From assembly GCA_030280995.1 (NCBI GenBank), contig JASXTE010000013.1, positions 8,959,001 through 9,023,000 of the forward strand: a DNA stretch of 64,000 nt, given 5' to 3'. Of this stretch, positions 63,999 through 64,000 are shown one piece after another. Source of the DNA: Hemileia vastatrix (Eukaryota; Basidiomycota; Pucciniomycetes; Pucciniales; Zaghouaniaceae). The notes beneath the pieces are model-generated. The model saw only the letters and a list, made by a program, of their open reading frames with translations, made no database searches and was not told where the DNA came from. Position 1 is the first letter of the stretch, and each line of letters begins with the position of its first letter. The translations under genes were made by a program, and so were the position numbers.

Positions 63999-64000
63999 AA

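Larger units (their letters stand above)
39396..64000 (+). mobile_element. F1-R, F1 chromovirus split by F2-b, running off the right edge
   Basis: The 5' LTR (about 39396-40280), short leader and gag start (40353) are followed by F2-b at 40577. Gag resumes at 63301 in the same frame once one copy of the CCGC duplication is discounted. The rest of the element lies outside the window. The outer left boundary is uncertain. Confidence 0.88.

Noticed and set aside
1..64000. F1 pol at 1-877 and F1 gag at 63301-63998 as parts of one element
   Set aside because: The pol end lies left of, and is followed by, its own 3' LTR, whereas the gag belongs to an element starting near 39396. They are two copies of one family.

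Overview
The window looks like nuclear DNA of a basidiomycete fungus, most likely a rust (Pucciniales). This is inferred from the Ty3/Gypsy lineages, the AT-rich background, the short GT-AG introns and the depth of nested retroelements. I see no convincing host gene, tRNA, rRNA or CRISPR array. Nearly every base belongs to LTR retrotransposons of three families, called F1, F2 and F3 here. F1 is a chromovirus with a canonical chromodomain. F2 has Gag-protease and Pol in two frames, a lysine-tRNA-type primer site and no chromodomain. F3 is a chromovirus with a single 2,055-codon gag-pol frame that ends in an AT-hook and a chromodomain.

Layout. Bases 1-3605 hold the 3' end of an F1 element (integrase and chromodomain, an antisense gene, an LTR). 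Bases 3608-8240 hold a minisatellite, an F3 gag remnant (F3-d), a solo LTR and a hexamer array. Bases about 8370-36507 are an old minus-strand F2 element (F2-c). It is split by F3-b (12205-32476, 5-bp duplication CCCTT), and F3-b is split in its leader by F2-a (19764-31584). Bases 36508-39395 hold the F2-c 5' LTR and an F3 LTR fragment that itself contains a solo LTR. From about 39396 to the window end lies a second F1 element (F1-R). Its gag is split by F2-b (40577-63296, duplication CCGC), and F2-b is split by F3-a (50560-59730, duplication ATACA). Both halves of the window are therefore three-deep nests.

How the parts work together. Gag forms the particle; protease, reverse transcriptase, RNase H and integrase copy and insert the element. 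F2 adds two unusual layers. First, a 22-nt hairpin-plus-tail motif (4-bp stem, 6-nt loop, one base, TAAACT) occurs more than 20 times along one element RNA, in coding and non-coding parts, with compensatory stem changes. Second, F2-b carries two intact, intron-containing genes on the opposite strand between pol and the 3' LTR. Each encodes a protein with a zinc-cluster (C6) pattern, and the F2 LTRs carry arrays of CCG/CGG triplets, the kind of half-site C6 proteins usually bind. F3 carries a conserved second reading frame that overlaps the start of gag.

All gag-pol genes seen are broken or catalytically suspect. The antisense genes of F2-b and the overlapping frame of F3 are open.
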